64,000 bases of DNA from Thereva unica (Eukaryota; Arthropoda; Insecta; Diptera; Therevidae), in assembly GCA_949987705.1 (NCBI GenBank), contig OX465281.1:32658942-32722941 (forward strand), in the 5' to 3' direction. The notes under the pieces were generated by a model. The model did not search any database. It saw only the letters and a list, made by a program, of their open reading frames with translations, and was not told where the DNA came from. The stretch's first letter is position 1, and every line of letters starts with the position of its first letter. Shown here in pieces: positions 1 through 10,800 of this stretch. A program made the translations under genes and the position numbers.

Positions 1-377
1 CGTAGAACCAATAGTTTTTGAGATATGGGGCTGAGAAAACTCGGCCATCGCGCTGCATTCGTTTCCGCACCACCTTTGAAGTAGAATGCAAGCAGCGTTT
101 TTATATAGTATCCGCAGTAGGCCTAGTCCATAGGTTACAAGGTATGAAATAATTTTGTTGGTTATCTCTCTATCTCTTCTATCTCCATTTCTTTCATGTG
201 GTCATCTTCATCAACACTCATCTCAGAGCAAAATAACGAAATGTGGTCGGCGCTACCATCGTTCAACTCAGGGGCAATGGTTGAATCCCCGGACATCGAA
301 TTGAGACACGACGGCTCCCGATAAGAGCCATAAGCTACAGAACTTGGCAACCCTACTTTTCTGCATTCTGCATTTTA
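1..377. other. Unrecognised flank
   Basis: No coding region, RNA gene or repeat end that I can support. It may be an extension of the minus-strand LINE relic that reappears at 693-860, but I see no reverse-transcriptase motif here. Confidence 0.4.
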
Positions 378-386
378 TATGTACAT

Positions 387-683
387 AAACCTTTGGAAAA
401 AATGCAACTGGAGATTTTCCACCGGGATTCTCTTTGTTTTGGAATCACTAATAATTTCCCAAAAGTCCATAAATTGCGTAAAACCGATAATTTACGAGAT
501 ATTGGAGAAAAAGAGATTTTGGGGACCTTTGACCCCCCATAACTCGAGTAGCCGGTCAGTTGGCTTTATGGACTTTTGGGAAATTATTTGTGACCCCAAA
601 ATAAAGAGAATCCCGCTTATAAATCTCCAGTTGCATTTTTTCAGAGGTTTTGCCTTTTTTTTTGTATAAAGTGACTGGGCTAG
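387..683. mobile_element. Foldback/MITE-like inverted repeat element
   Basis: Two arms of about 85-90 bases, roughly 387-475 and 563-657, are reverse complements with scattered mismatches. Both contain AATGCAACTGGAGATTT and AATTTCCCAAAAGTCCATAAA. The 9-mer TATGTACAT occurs at 378-386 and again at 684-692, as expected of a TSD. The left arm seems shorter than the right, whose outer 35 bases have no partner, so the left end may be truncated or the flanking repeat may be chance. The element appears to lie in the minus-strand LINE relic, since LINE-like sequence resumes at 693. No ORF belongs to it and the superfamily is unclear. Confidence 0.45.
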
Positions 684-692
684 TATGTACAT

Positions 693-860
693 CTTTCCAA
701 TTCCAAAAACAAGCTTCAGGAATGCTTCGTTTTGATGGCAATATTTGATCGTTTGAATATGCACCACTGGAGCGAGGCGAATGTTGCTGTTGCCTGGTCG
801 ATGCGATCGATTGTCGGCGAACATTAAGTCGGCCACGAAGTTATTGTCGTCGTATCGAAC
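693..860 (-). mobile_element. LINE 'B' relic, RT motif segment (part 3 of 3)
   Basis: Read on minus from 860, the frame gives a GVRYDDNN stretch and then FVADLMFADN. This resembles the segment leading into the (Y/F)ADD catalytic motif of an RTE-like reverse transcriptase, with the second Asp replaced by Asn. It continues the RT interrupted at 3875-4022, whose last residues are FDGRHGV. The two pieces are separated exactly by RTE copy A1 with a shared ATCGAAC at each border, so A1 inserted into this older LINE. Sequence left of the motif is too decayed to follow. Confidence 0.6.
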
Positions 861-3800
861 ACCATTGCTACGAATCGGCAAACAATGCCTCGGAACCGGA
901 TGGACAACACGACGACGACCTTTGCTTTTCGAACAAGGACACGAATAGGATCATGGAATGTGAGAACACTGCTCGCTGAGGGACGGCTGGATGAAGTCTT
1001 CAACGAGATGAATTGATATAAAATCAAGATCATGGGACTTAGCGAAACCAGATGGCCCGATGCGGGGGAACATATCTGCCCAAACGGCGAGTCCTTCTTA
1101 TATTCTGGTAGAAACGAAACTGAAAGCCGTAGGATTGGCGTTGGCGTAATACTCACCAAAGAAGCCAGGTCCAGCCTCATTAGCTGGTCACCAGTTTCTG
1201 AGAGGATTATTACCGTGCGCCTGCGTACCAGACTAAGAAGTACTACGGTAGTCCAATGCTATGCTCCAACTGAAGACGCAGAAGATGACATCAAGGACGA
1301 GTTCTATATGCGACTGAATGAGGTTTTTCGCTCTATTCCAAGGGGAGACATCATTGTTTTAATGGGTGACTTAAACGCACAGATCGGCCATGACAACACC
1401 GGCCTTGAACACACAATTGGAAACCAAGGCCTAAGCCAAGTTACCAATAACAATGGTGAGCCTTTCGTTGACTTTTGTAGTTCAACTCATGGTAGGTGGA
1501 ACTTACTTTTGTCACAAGAAGATACACAAAGAGACCTGGGTATCGCCCGATGGTAGAACGAGAAATCAGATAGATCACGTGGCCGTCAGCCGCAGATGGA
1601 GAACTATTCTTGAGGATGTCAGGAGTTTCAGGGGAGCGGATACTGGAAGCGACCACCATTTCGTTGTAGCAACTATTCGCCTTAAAATCGCCGCAATCAG
1701 AAACGTCCAACATGATGATAGAACCCGTAGACGGTTTACCTTAAACCTTCTGCGGGAGAGCGTTAAAAAGCGGGAATTTGCTGGAAACCTACAAGAATTA
1801 TTAAACCAGCAAACTGTTTCTGACGACACAAATATTGAAGAATTGTGGAGTACGACAAAGGGCGCGATATTGACGGCTGCGGAAACGAGCATCGGTTATG
1901 TCCAAAGAAACCAGCAACACTGGATTTCGGACACAACCTGGCAAAAAATAGAACGCAGAAGGGCCCTCAAAAATAATGTAAACTCTACAAACGACCCGGA
2001 AAGACGTCACCAACTAGAACGGGAATACTCCCAATTACATCGGGAGGTTAAGAGAAGTGTCCGGCGTGATAAAAGGCAGCAGATAAATGAGCTCGCAGAA
2101 AAAGCAGAAAACGCCGCAAACACAGGCAACAGTAAGGTGCTGTACCAAATCACTAAACAGCTCTCGGGAAAGCACTCTACTAAAAAGCATGTCGTTAAGA
2201 GTGCGGATGGAAGGCTGCTGTGCAGCGACGAGGAGCAACTCCAAAGATGGAGAGATTACTTCTTCGCCGCCCTGAAAGGTACACTTACACAGCAACCTCA
2301 GGAAAACAGCAACAATGCACAGCCAATAAGAATCACCACCCGGGCCCCATCCAAGACGGAAATAGTAACCGAAATTCATGCGATGGCCAATGGTAGAGCA
2401 GCTGGGAAAGATAGCATCCCGCCAGAATTGTTGAAAGCCGACTCAAGCCTCATAGTAGATGCGCTTCAGCCAATCCTGGAAATAGCATGGAACACCTGTA
2501 CCTTTCCGGAGGATTGGACGGAAGGTATCATAGTCAAAATACCAAAAAGGAGGGACCTAACAATATGCGACAACTGGAGAGGCATCTGTTTATTATCTAC
2601 TGTGGGCAAAATTTTGTCCCATATGTTACTATCTAGGATAAGTGAGGCAGTTGACCGAACGCTTAGGAGGCAGCAGGCCGGATTCAGGAAGAGCCGCTCC
2701 TGTATTGATCATATCAACACCTTGAGAATAATAGTGGAGCAGTCTACTGAATTCCGATCCCCCCTTTACCTTGGTTTCGTAGACTATGAGAAAGCGTTCG
2801 ACTCGGTCAATAGGAGCTTTATATGGCAGGCACTACGGCGACGTGGATTGCCTGATAAAATAATAGAATTGATAAAAGCCCTATATAACAATTCCAAATG
2901 CAGAGTTCTCCATAATGGAAAATTATCCGACAGCTTTGAGGTGAGCTCAGGAGTACGACAAGGATGCCTACTTTCGCCATTACTATTTCTTATAGTAATA
3001 AATGACATCCTTGTCGGCGCTCTAGATAATAGAACAGGCGGATACAATGGGGTTTGGTAGACCGCCTTAAGGATCTCGACTACGCCGATGGTATCTGTTT
3101 GCTGGCCCACAGACACCAGGACCTCAAAAACATGTTAAACAATTGGGCAACAGAAAGTAGTCCAGCAGGCTTAAGGCTAAATCCGACTAAAACTAAAGAA
3201 ATGCCGATAAATGCAAACACCATTGAACGGACTGCGCTGAATAACCGTGACGTGGAACTGGTAAATAAATTCTGCTACCTCGGTAGCATTATTACCGAAA
3301 ATGGTGGGGCAGAAGAAGACGTAAGTTCCAGAATAAATAAAGCACGAGGCGCATATGCATGCCTGTCCCGCATATGGAGATCAACGGAGATCTCAACTAA
3401 CACCAAATTGCGGCTGCTCAACTCCAACGTTAAGGCAGTTCTTTTGTACGGTTGCGAAACATGGAAAGTCACTCAATTCATCACAGGCCGCCTACAAGTC
3501 TTCATCAACAGATGCCTTCGTCGTATCCTAAAAAACCGCTGGCAAGATAGAATTTCAAACGAAGAACTATGGCGCCGTGCCGGCCAAGAAAGGATAGACG
3601 ACCAAATCAGGCGAAGGAAATGGAATTGGGTTGGCCACACCTTGCGACGCGAAAATCTAGCCAAACAGGCCCTTGACTGGAATCGCAAGGTTCCCATCGA
3701 GTAGGAAGACTTAGAACAACGTGGAGGAGGACCCTACTAGCAGAGGCCGCATCAACTGGGAGATCCTAGTCAGAGCTAAGAGCTGTCGCGCAAAACAGGG

Positions 3801-3874
3801 TCCGCTGGAGGGCAACTGTTTCCGCCCTATGTCCCATGAGGGATTAAAGGAGTTTAAAGAAGAAGAAAAATAAG
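861..3874 (+). mobile_element. RTE-like LINE, copy A1 (full length, dead)
   Basis: About 3.0 kb flanked by a 7-bp TSD, ATCGAAC (854-860 and 3875-3881). It has a very short 5' leader, one long endonuclease-RT reading frame and a short GAA-rich 3' tail instead of a long poly(A). This layout, and the protein motifs, fit the RTE group of non-LTR retrotransposons. Three relatives are in this window: A2 (12727-14494, minus), A3 (36232-37814, minus) and a scrap at 45145-45240. A1 is the only copy that retains the endonuclease. It landed in LINE B on the opposite strand. Confidence 0.85.
885..3847 (+). pseudogene. Endonuclease-reverse transcriptase of RTE copy A1 (broken)
   Basis: Starts at ATG 885. 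An AP-endonuclease-like domain follows: IGSWNVRTL, GLSETRW, GDLNAQIG near 1363 and a GSDHHF motif near 1648. The RT domain spans about 2390-3150 and the C-terminal part ends near 3850. Lesions seen: an in-frame TGA at 1014-1016; a frameshift near 1480 inside the endonuclease; a single-base deletion near 3039 relative to copy A2; a further frameshift near 3690; and the RT catalytic box reads YADG, where A2 has YADD. The Asp-to-Gly change alone would abolish polymerase activity. A TAG at 3767-3769 is shared with A2, whereas A3 has TGG there. Product would be cytoplasmic/nuclear retrotransposition machinery; this copy cannot make it. Confidence 0.85.
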
Positions 3875-4388
3875 ATCGAACGCCGTGTCGTCCATCGAAT
3901 GTTTCACGCATAATCCCGTCGATCACAACGTTGAAGAAAAGTGGCGAGACAACGTCTCCCTGTTTGAATCGGGAACTCCTCGGATAAGTCACTTCGTATA
4001 CGAACGGTGTTGGTTGAGCCATCGTACTACGCTTCGAGCAGTTAGATAATTTTCAATGGCACGGGTTCGATTTCCAAGACTCTCCACAAGCTCTTCCTAT
4101 CAATCCATTCGAAAGCGAATTTGAAATCGATGAAAGAGACGACAGTTCGTTTGCCACAACGAATTCTTTCTTCCATTAGCTGACGAAGAGCGAATCAATG
4201 CATCCTCAATGTGGTTTAAAGTCCACTTGTTTTTTAGGCTCGTTTGGTTTCCATGTTTCTGTAACCTCGATTGTATGATTTTCGTAAATACTTTGCCGAC
4301 GATCGAAAGGAAGCTAATACCGCGATAATTCTTGCATTCCCGACGGTCGCCTTTCTTAAAAATTGGCACGACGATCAGTGCTGGCTGA
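3875..4388 (-). mobile_element. LINE 'B' relic, RT core (part 2 of 3)
   Basis: Minus-strand RT fragments: VPIFKKGDRRECKNYRGISF near 4360-4300 (the conserved 'P-x-x-KKGD..NYRGIS' box), and FKQGDVVSPLFFNVVIDGIM near 3960-3900 (the 'RQGD.LSP.LFN' box, with Arg replaced by Lys). The frame changes between them, so this is a decayed RTE-like element. It is older than copy A1, which interrupts it at 3874/3875. Confidence 0.7.
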
Positions 4389-5234
4389 CCGTGTTGCACT
4401 CGGGTGGGTAGTACCTTTTCTAAAAAGGAAAGCTCCTGTCGATCACAGTCTATAATGATGTGTTGAGGCTACGCCTAAATGAGATCGAATTATGAGTGAA
4501 CAAAGCTATCTGGTCTTATTAAAGCGTGGTATGGGAACAGAACATTCACTCCCAGCCCACTTAAGGTGCCGGGGAGTGATGATCGACCTTGGCTTACCAT
4601 TTAAACGTACTTGGAAGGCACCATTACCTAGAATGCTGCCCAACGTCAAACCAACCCGTTGTCTTTTGATGGTGAGGATGGTCAGTTCAGTCTATCTTTG
4701 TGTTTGTGTATTTGAGACTATGGAGAAGGTGGAAGTAGGCCAGTAGACGCATTGCGTGCGTTCCATTTGGTAACTCTATGTCAGTATTCCTTTGAATGCA
4801 TGCACTTCTATTATATCAATCACCGTACGTACCAAAGTATGCTTGTATCTGTCTCTAGCTTTAGCGTCTTTCGCACCATTTAGGGCCATATCCAACGAGT
4901 GCGTGATAGTGGGAATTATACTCATAGAGATACTGGCGAAAGAAGGCATGACAATACAACTGAGACGAATCTGTTAAGGTCGGTGTACCCTCAGACTTAT
5001 CCCAAACATGGATAGATGATAACAAGGAATTATGGGAAAGTGAGCTCTTGAGAGTTGAGGATAGAGAAAATACCTCCAACGTTTCGAGCCCGATAGCTCA
5101 GCGCTGCGACTCCTATGACTAAGTATCCTAGGATAACGCCACACGCACAATTACTCTCCAATTCCGGGTGGGTATTTTACCCACCTAGAATTTCCCTGGT
5201 GGGTACTGCTACTCACCATACCCACATTATCCGC
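4389..5234. other. Unidentified insertion inside LINE B
   Basis: About 850 bases that separate the RT pieces ending at 5235 and restarting at 4388. The LINE protein reads ...AIVV on one side and ...LIVVPIFKK on the other, so this stretch is foreign to it. No convincing ORF, terminal repeat or tail was found. A tRNA-like A-box string lies near 5090, but no B box follows. Confidence 0.4.
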
Positions 5235-5813
5235 CGGCTACGACCACAATTGCTTTTTTCCTCGCCGACGGGAGACGATCCGAATGCCATATGTGTGTTA
5301 TGAGGACGTGGAGTTGTTGTGTTAAGACATCACCTCCGGCTTTGATCATTTCGGGGGTTACTTGGTCTATTTCCGGCGCTTTTCCATTTTCAGCCTTTTT
5401 ATTGCCGTCTTCACCTCGATAATTGTCGGTTCTATATCGAGAAAATGAATCGTCGGCCGTTCGATAATAATCGGCGGTTTGGGTGCATATGGCGGATCGT
5501 GGTTGCACAACTTTTGGAAGAATTCTCTCCACCGTGGCAGGCGTCCATGGGGAGAAGTCACAAAAGTTCCATCCGATTTTTTGATGTTGTCGTTTGTTGA
5601 TGTTGTTTTGCCGCCTAGCCGCCGGATTGTCTATTACAGCGTCCTGCACTCGTGCCTCGACGCCGCTTCTTCCATGTCGGATGCAGCGTTATTCCAGTAC
5701 GCTTCCCGTTTCGATTTCATTTTCTGTCGAACTTCTGTGTTCAATCGTCGGCATCGCTCAAATTTGACTTGTTTTTTCGCTTCCGCTGATTGACGAAGTG
5801 TTCGGAACTTTAC
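5235..5813 (-). mobile_element. LINE 'B' relic, linker and early RT (part 1 of 3)
   Basis: Read on minus from 5813 there is a charged linker (KKQVKFERCRR, QKMKSKREAYWNNAA), then a PRWREFF box and an early RT segment containing APEIDQVTPEMIKAGGDVL, which matches the usual 'G.D.IP.E.IK.GG..L' pattern of RTE-like RTs. Tandem stops (TAA TAG) and frame changes show decay. The endonuclease is missing, so the element is 5' truncated near 5813. Confidence 0.7.
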
Positions 5814-6103
5814 ATTTAAGAAGAAACGGCATCGGAATAGAATTCTACCAAAATGGAAAAATTAAAATAAATGAAAAGAGAGAAATAATTTTTACAATTT
5901 TTAATCAACAAATTTTTACAATATTTAATTATTTTATATACATTTTCATAGTTGTTGTTAAGAGAATTGTCGCTTGACACTGCGATATATCCTTCATTAC
6001 TTCCGGTCATTTCCGTGTTAATGTTTCATCTTCAGCACTGTGTCGAATTGCATTGGCTGGTCGGAACTTGTACTTGCATCATTGAAGTCCATCGACATCT
6101 GAT

Positions 6104-7148
6104 CTACTTAGCCGGTTGTTCCTCATAGATTCCCGTCGATGCTGATCTTCTTCGCTTTTGCTTGATCACTTTGGCTTCTAATTCCATTGAAACCTTCGGG
6201 CTCAACTCTGCCGATCGATGTTGGTTCGAAGTTGATGCTCCTTCGTTGAACTCAGGCTCATCCCACTGCTTCCGCGTCGTTTTCATATGGCTTGCCAGTC
6301 CATGCAATAACTCCTCGAGCTTCAACAACGAGTACTGCTGCAAGGCTACCTCACTTTCTTTACAGATAATTTCCATTCCTCGATTATTCAATTTCTCATC
6401 TCGCCAGTTCAACCTTTGGTGTAGCTCATTCGACTCGATATTTCGCTGATTTAAAGTGGGTTCCGTTTTCTTCAATCTACTTTGAAATTCCTGCCCTAGT
6501 AGTAGTAGTGCCCTTGCAAAGAAGTTGAGTTTTTCTTTTTCACGTTGCAGCACTTCTATATCAAGTTCTGGATCATTTAAGTAATGAATTGACTCAGCTG
6601 GTTGTGGTTCATCTTCCTTGCTTGACTCAATTTCTATTTCATGCTGCCTCAAATTATTATCAGCCTTGTTGAAATTATCTTCGACCCCGCTCAAGTTTGA
6701 GGGTAGGTTGCTAACTCCACTGCTTAAATCGGTCTCTTCTGCTTCTTGTTTCTCAAGGGGTTCTATGCATCCTGATTGATTTGTAGTTGAAGTTATGGTG
6801 CTGTCGGAGATTTTATGGGTGATGACTCTAAACTGTGGAAGTCTTTCACAACTGATAGATCGGCGCACTTCCTCCTTGAAGGATTCCCTGGTATGTGGAG
6901 TGCCGTCCATATAACACAACATTTTGTTAAAGCCTTCATTGGATGGAATTTGAAATTTTTGTACAACTAGAAAATAAAAATAAAAAAGGATTTTAGAAAA
7001 ATCAAATTAAAAAAAAAATAGAAAAATATAATAATGAAATTCATTTCTTTTAGAACTTACCATCATTTAACAGTATCTCGTAGGCATTTTCGTCCCAAAC
7101 AACACAGAACACTTTACAGATATTGTTGTACGAAATATAAGCACTCAT
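6104..7148 (-). CDS. Two-exon gene of unknown function, paralog 1
   Basis: Exons 7148-7061 and 6966-6104, intron 94 bp with GTAAGT..CTAG borders; about 316 residues. I do not recognise the family. The first 80 or so residues (exon 1 plus the start of exon 2: ISYNNICKVF..., FQIPSNE, YMDGTPH, SFKEEV) are the best conserved part between paralogs. The 'DGT..DSFEEEV' pattern is faintly like a CIDE-N/PB1-type ubiquitin fold; that is a guess. The rest is charged and Gln/Glu-rich, probably coiled coil (residues about 150-260). Relative to paralog 2 it lacks about 40 residues near the C-terminal third and ends early. Sequence matching the paralog's FNEPSTSDDQPM persists past the TAG at 6104-6106 in another frame, so a C-terminal frameshift is likely. 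Start chosen by the homologous exon 1 of the paralog. Confidence 0.65.
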
Positions 7149-7229
7149 TTTGTTTATTTTTTTATTTATTTTTTCTTTCTTAAAATTTTCACCAAAAGTA
7201 TGTAAGACACCAAAGGTACATAAGTAATT

Positions 7230-7267
7230 GACTAACTGCAAGATCAGTGATCTTCCCTCATTATATA
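7230..7267 (-). promoter_or_regulatory. TATA box and initiator of paralog 1
   Basis: On minus, TATATAA (7267-7261) is followed 34 bases later by an initiator-like TTAGTC (7235-7230), about 85 bases before the ATG. The plus paralog has the same TATATAA, the same 34-base spacing and TCAGTC. Conservation of arrangement supports a real core promoter. Confidence 0.6.
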
Positions 7268-7846
7268 CCTAATCTCAAAAGTCAAGTCCCCGAGTCTGAT
7301 TCGCTTTAGTTTAGGGGTGCTGTCATAAAACAGAAAGGAATTAATAAAAGGCGACTGATCCACCCTTCAACAGGTAGAAATTCATCGCTTCCAAAATATA
7401 ATTTTTATTGGTCGGTACTTGGAAAAATACCTCTCTGGCAAAGGTGAAAATGTAATTAGTGAAATTGAAGTTGACCAACCAGATTTTCTGATGAATTTTG
7501 TATTTGGTTAATTTTTTTCAGTCCACCCCTTTCGTTATTCTTTTAAGGACATTTTTATCATATTTTTCTGTATTTTAGTTTTACAACTCTTTTTGGAGAT
7601 TTTATGAAATTCAAGGAGTTTCCAAGGATTGCTAAGTGATTTCTCGATAGATGAAATCGTTGAAAGATGTTAATTTTGGTCTCTTTTGTCTGAGCGAAAG
7701 TTATATTCCAATTCAACATCATTTGTCTTCAGGAATAGATTATTTATAGATGCAAGACCGATGAGATTGATTTTTTTTAAATGGGCGGAATAACAAAAAT
7801 TTAGATCCCAATAGCTTAGTTATTAATAACATTATGAATATATGGG

Positions 7847-10800
7847 CAGTGCGTGCTTTAGGGGCAACTGGAGGGCGCCGTGCTGTACAGGGCACTGCGC
7901 GCGCCAGTTTAACTTGACCACTTAATTTGAATACTGAATGAATTTCCCAGAATGAATTTCAGATATAAAGAAAAGTATAAATTCTGCGTACTAACTTTTA
8001 TGAACTTATCTTGTAGGAGCATGAGTATTCAATAGTTATCTATCATGACCTGTCCTTTTGTTGCTGGGCTTGTGGTATTCCTCACTTACTTATGTAGCGA
8101 AAGACACACTGAGCGAAAGGCGAGAAGAGAAAAATATTTTTAAGTAAATAAGTATCTAACATTAAGTAAATATGTTCTTGAAACAGTATCAAAAGAATAT
8201 TTACTTAAATCTAACATTATATATTTGGTTATACAAATTTGGAATTGAAGGAAATAAATAATAAATTTGAAAATAAATGTGCACTCCACTGAAATAATTA
8301 TGACTTTCATCTAGAACATATGTATATTCGCATTAGAACGCAGTAGGCAGCGAAATTTTGAAGGAATTATGTTGGCACCAAACAAAAAACATTTTTTGTA
8401 GGCTTGTATTATTTCTTTGAAGTCAGCAGTTCGCGAAGGAATTAAGTGATAAATAGTTCATTTCTTAAATAGTTCATTTGTTTACACTTCCATATTAAAT
8501 ATTGGCTAGCACGTACTGAGTGACGTAGTGGGCGGTGATAAGTATTGTAACTAACTTAGACTAGATTTTAAGATTTTGAACTAAACTTACTAGTTAAAAT
8601 CAAGCGATTATATTTTATTATAATATTACGTATCAAGAAAATAATAGTGTATAGTGACTGAAGCGAGTGTCGAGACCATGATATTATTTTTGATTTTTGG
8701 TAACCATGATATTATTTTTGATTTTGAAACAACATTTTTATTTTTCAGTTGCATGTACAGTTCATATCTACATACTCAATGTTTATTCTAGTTACATTTA
8801 GTTACAGATATTTTTTTATTTGATATAGACGTAATAGTATAACATGGTGATTGTGGAATAGAGCAGTGTCCAAACTTGATGAATTATGGCAGAAAATAAA
8901 GAAAAAATTAAAAAAAAACTTTCTGGTGCCGAAAATCGTAAAAGAAAAGCTGAAAAAGAAAAAGATTTTGAACAATCTAAAAAATGTATGGATATTAATA
9001 AATATTTCAAAGGACTTTCTAAGGCGAGTACTTCAGATATTATCGAATCCGATAGCACCAGTTTTACATCAGAATCCGAAAACCAAGTAACGGTCAATAT
9101 TTCTTTAGATTCTGAACAATTAGGCTCTAAAAATACACCTTCATCGATTCAACGTGACCAAATTGGCCAGCCCAATATATCCTTGCAAGAACCGTCCGAG
9201 TTGTATCTAAGTCAAACTCAAAATATAACTTCTGTGGCTGATAAAGGCATCAACATACATGGAATAAAAGAATTCAATGTTTCTGATATAGCTACGTGGC
9301 CAACAGTACTTAATGCAAGCACAATAGATCACATTATACTATGTGGACCCTCACAAGTTCACTTAAAAAATTTTCCGAAAGATGAAAATGGGCGTCATTT
9401 CTCCTCAACACATTACCCAAGAAAGCTTTCAAACGAAGAAACTATCAGACGTCGGTGGTTAGTTTATTCAATATCAAACGATAGTGTATTTTGCTTTTGT
9501 TGTCGACTCTTTGATTTCAAGTCAACTATAAAGTTGATCGCTACTGAGGGCTTCAACAATTGGAAACATTTAAGTGAAGCTTTAAAAATGCATGAAAATA
9601 GTCCTGCCCATAAAAAAGCATTTATCCAATGGACGGAAGCTGAAATTAGGTTCAAAGCTGGCTCAACTATTGACAAGGAAGTACAAAAGGTCCTTTCTAA
9701 AGAAAGATATCGATGGAACAATGTGCTTCAAAGATTGATGCACATAACCTTGTATTTGGCTGAAAACAACATGGCATTCAGAGGGTCATCCGGTAAATTA
9801 TTTACTCCAAATAACGGAAAATTCTTAGGCCTTGTACAGTTATTAGCAAAGTTTGACCCCATCATGGAAGAGCATGTCAGATTGGCAGTGAATGGTGATT
9901 TGGCTGACCATTATTGGGGCAAAAATATACAAAATGAATTAATAGAGCTCATGGCATCAAAAGTTATATCTACAATAATAGCTCGCATAAAGGATTCAAA
10001 ATATTATGCAATCATAGCTGATTGTAGTCCTGATGTAAGTCACAAGGAGCAACTTTCAATCACAGTAAGATGTGCCGACATAACAGAGGATGCCGTAAGC
10101 ATACAAGAATATTTTATTTCATTTTTGCAAATAGATGATACAACGGGTGCAAGTCTAACAGAAAGCATTTTAAAAACATTGAGTGATCATGGCCTTAACA
10201 TTAATGACTGCGAGGACAGGGTTATGATAATGGCGCGAACATGCAGGGGAAAAATAAAGGCGTACAGACAAGAATTTCGAGAGTAAATCCGCTAGCGTTT
10301 TTTGTACCATGTGGATGCCATAGTTATAATTTGGTATTATGTGATGAGGCAAAATCTTCCGTTAAATCCGTTACTCTGTTCGGAATATTGCAAAAATTGT
10401 TTAATTTATTTTCAGGATCGGTTAATAGATGGAAAATTTTGACAGATCATGTGAAAATATACACCCTCAAAAATTTAAGTGACACGCGATGGGAAGCTCG
10501 AATTGATAGCGTTAAAGCGGTTCGTTACCAGTTATGCGAAATGCATGATGCTTTGGTTTTCTTGGCCGATGCTACTAAACAAAGTGATGTTGCGACGTCA
10601 CACGAAGCGGCAACGTTGGCAGAACAACTAAAAGATTATACATTTATTGTTTCTCTAATAATATGGTACGACGTTTTGTGTCAAATTAACGTTGTGAGCA
10701 AAGCAAGTCAGTCACCTAAAATCAACTTTGTCGATTTTACCGATATGCTTAACAAATGTTGCTCTTATTTGGAAACATATAGAAACACAGGTTTCGAACA

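Larger units (their letters stand above)
6018..7700 (-). repeat. Inverted duplication, left arm (partner about 20060-22415)
   Basis: The minus-strand gene, its 5'UTR, its TATA box and several hundred bases upstream match, in reverse complement, the plus-strand region at about 20060-22415. Upstream matches include AAAATGTAATTAGTGAAA near 7445-7462 against 20278-20296, and a stretch with ACCAAAATTAACAT. The arms are diverged, with substitutions and indels, so the duplication is not recent. The 13 kb between them has since been filled by a hAT element and three LINEs. Confidence 0.8.

Noticed and set aside
5085..5125. tRNA-like A box (TAGCTCAGCGCTG) suggesting a tRNA gene or SINE head
   Set aside because: No B box at the right distance, no cloverleaf, and no SINE tail or TSD that I could find.
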